A stretch of DNA of 64,000 nucleotides, from NCBI RefSeq assembly GCF_019550915.1, contig NZ_JAHWCI010000003.1:160897-224896 (forward strand). Reading direction: 5' to 3'. Position 1 is the stretch's first letter. The number at the start of each line of letters is the position of its first letter. Positions 63,881-64,000 of the stretch are shown here, in pieces. A program made the position numbers and the translations under genes. The notes under the pieces were generated by a model. It was not told the DNA's origin. It saw only the letters and a program-made list of their open reading frames with translations, and made no database searches. Origin of the DNA: Mumia sp. zg.B17 (lineage in GTDB: Bacteria; Actinomycetota; Actinomycetes; Propionibacteriales; Nocardioidaceae).

Positions 63881-64000
63881 CGACGGACGAGACGGTGACC
63901 GTCCCGGCCGGGCCCGCACGCAGCGTGCGGGCCCCGCCCGGCGGGCGGCCGCGCCACCGTCCCCCCCGCGAGCCCCCAGCGGGCGCCGAACGAAACCGCC
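63877..64000 (+). CDS. start of a possible ABC permease gene (partial)
   Basis: GTG 63877 overlaps the SBP stop by 4 bp (GTGA), opening a frame to the window end: VTTDETVTVPAGPARSVRA and then Pro/Arg-rich residues. Sugar ABC permeases often begin with such Arg/Pro tails before TM1, but no membrane helix is reached. The true start could also be downstream of the hairpin at 63910-63934. Confidence 0.35.
   Translation, partial: MTTDETVTVPAGPARSVRAPPGGRPRHRPPREPPAGAERNR
63910..63934 (+). terminator. hairpin after the sugar-binding protein gene (attenuating stem-loop)
   Basis: A perfect 11-bp stem (GGGCCCGCACG with CGTGCGGGCCC) and CAG loop, 30 nt after the stop. In ABC operons such stems often allow binding-protein excess over the permeases by partial termination or mRNA protection. 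Confidence 0.6.

Overview
The window is a stretch of high-GC actinobacterial chromosome (roughly 70% GC by eye). SepH, a coproporphyrin-type ferrochelatase, CeoB/CeoC, DUF3710, DUF3093, DUF4193 and DUF4235 proteins, a high-molecular-weight FabG and many GTG starts with GC third positions all point to Actinomycetota. The gene set suits Propionibacteriales, perhaps Nocardioidaceae; the family is inference. No rRNA, tRNA, CRISPR array, insertion sequence, integrase or phage gene was found. About 63 genes are densely packed, many with 4-bp ATGA/GTGA overlaps.

Layout. 1-3.8 kb: a partial hypothetical, uvrB and a secreted protein. 3.9-9.3 kb: a fatty-acid block, with a TetR regulator, a thiolase divergent from a large FabG plus MaoC hydratase (the arrangement of M. 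tuberculosis Rv0243/Rv0242c/Rv0241c), and TesB. 9.3-20.3 kb: PAC2 protein, amino-acid permease, dxs, two AlkZ-type winged-helix proteins, a HIT hydrolase, a Fic protein, and a flavin reductase-MarR-MFS group. 20.3-28 kb: ROK regulator, aconitase, acetyltransferase and a very large multi-spanning membrane protein. 27.9-41.6 kb: a conserved actinobacterial core (TRAM RNA methyltransferase, KimA-like permease, ceoB, ceoC, DUF3159, OB-fold, DUF3710, dut, DUF3093, DUF4235, DUF4193, suhB, hemH, MFS, TRIC channel, sepH). Much of it matches the order and strands of M. tuberculosis Rv2689c-Rv2701c.

41.6-54.2 kb is more accessory: a lipoprotein with a proline-rich TM2 protein, DUF2630, an NYN ribonuclease, TetR, a secreted protein, a cold-shock gene with a structured leader, a GAF regulator, a sphingosine-phosphate-lyase-like PLP enzyme with an MFS_2 transporter, LD-carboxypeptidase with an orphan SIS protein, a histone-H1-like protein and a 40-residue membrane ORF. 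54.2-59.1 kb holds a Tat-exported amine oxidase coupled to an exported RidA protein, a deaminase, peptidase E and small hypotheticals. 59.2-64 kb is a sugar locus: DeoR and a GH4 glycosidase diverge from a PfkB kinase and an ABC substrate-binding lipoprotein, and it runs off the end.

The most informative non-coding signals are dyads that look like operators: thiolase/fabG, marR, acn and ROK. There are also hairpins in the csp leader, in a divergent promoter region near 57.98 kb and after the sugar-binding protein. I did not find a clearly new multi-gene system. The best leads are the exported oxidase/RidA pair, the PLP-lyase/MFS_2 operon, the two AlkZ-type proteins with different catalytic-site residues, and the SIS/LD-carboxypeptidase pair.
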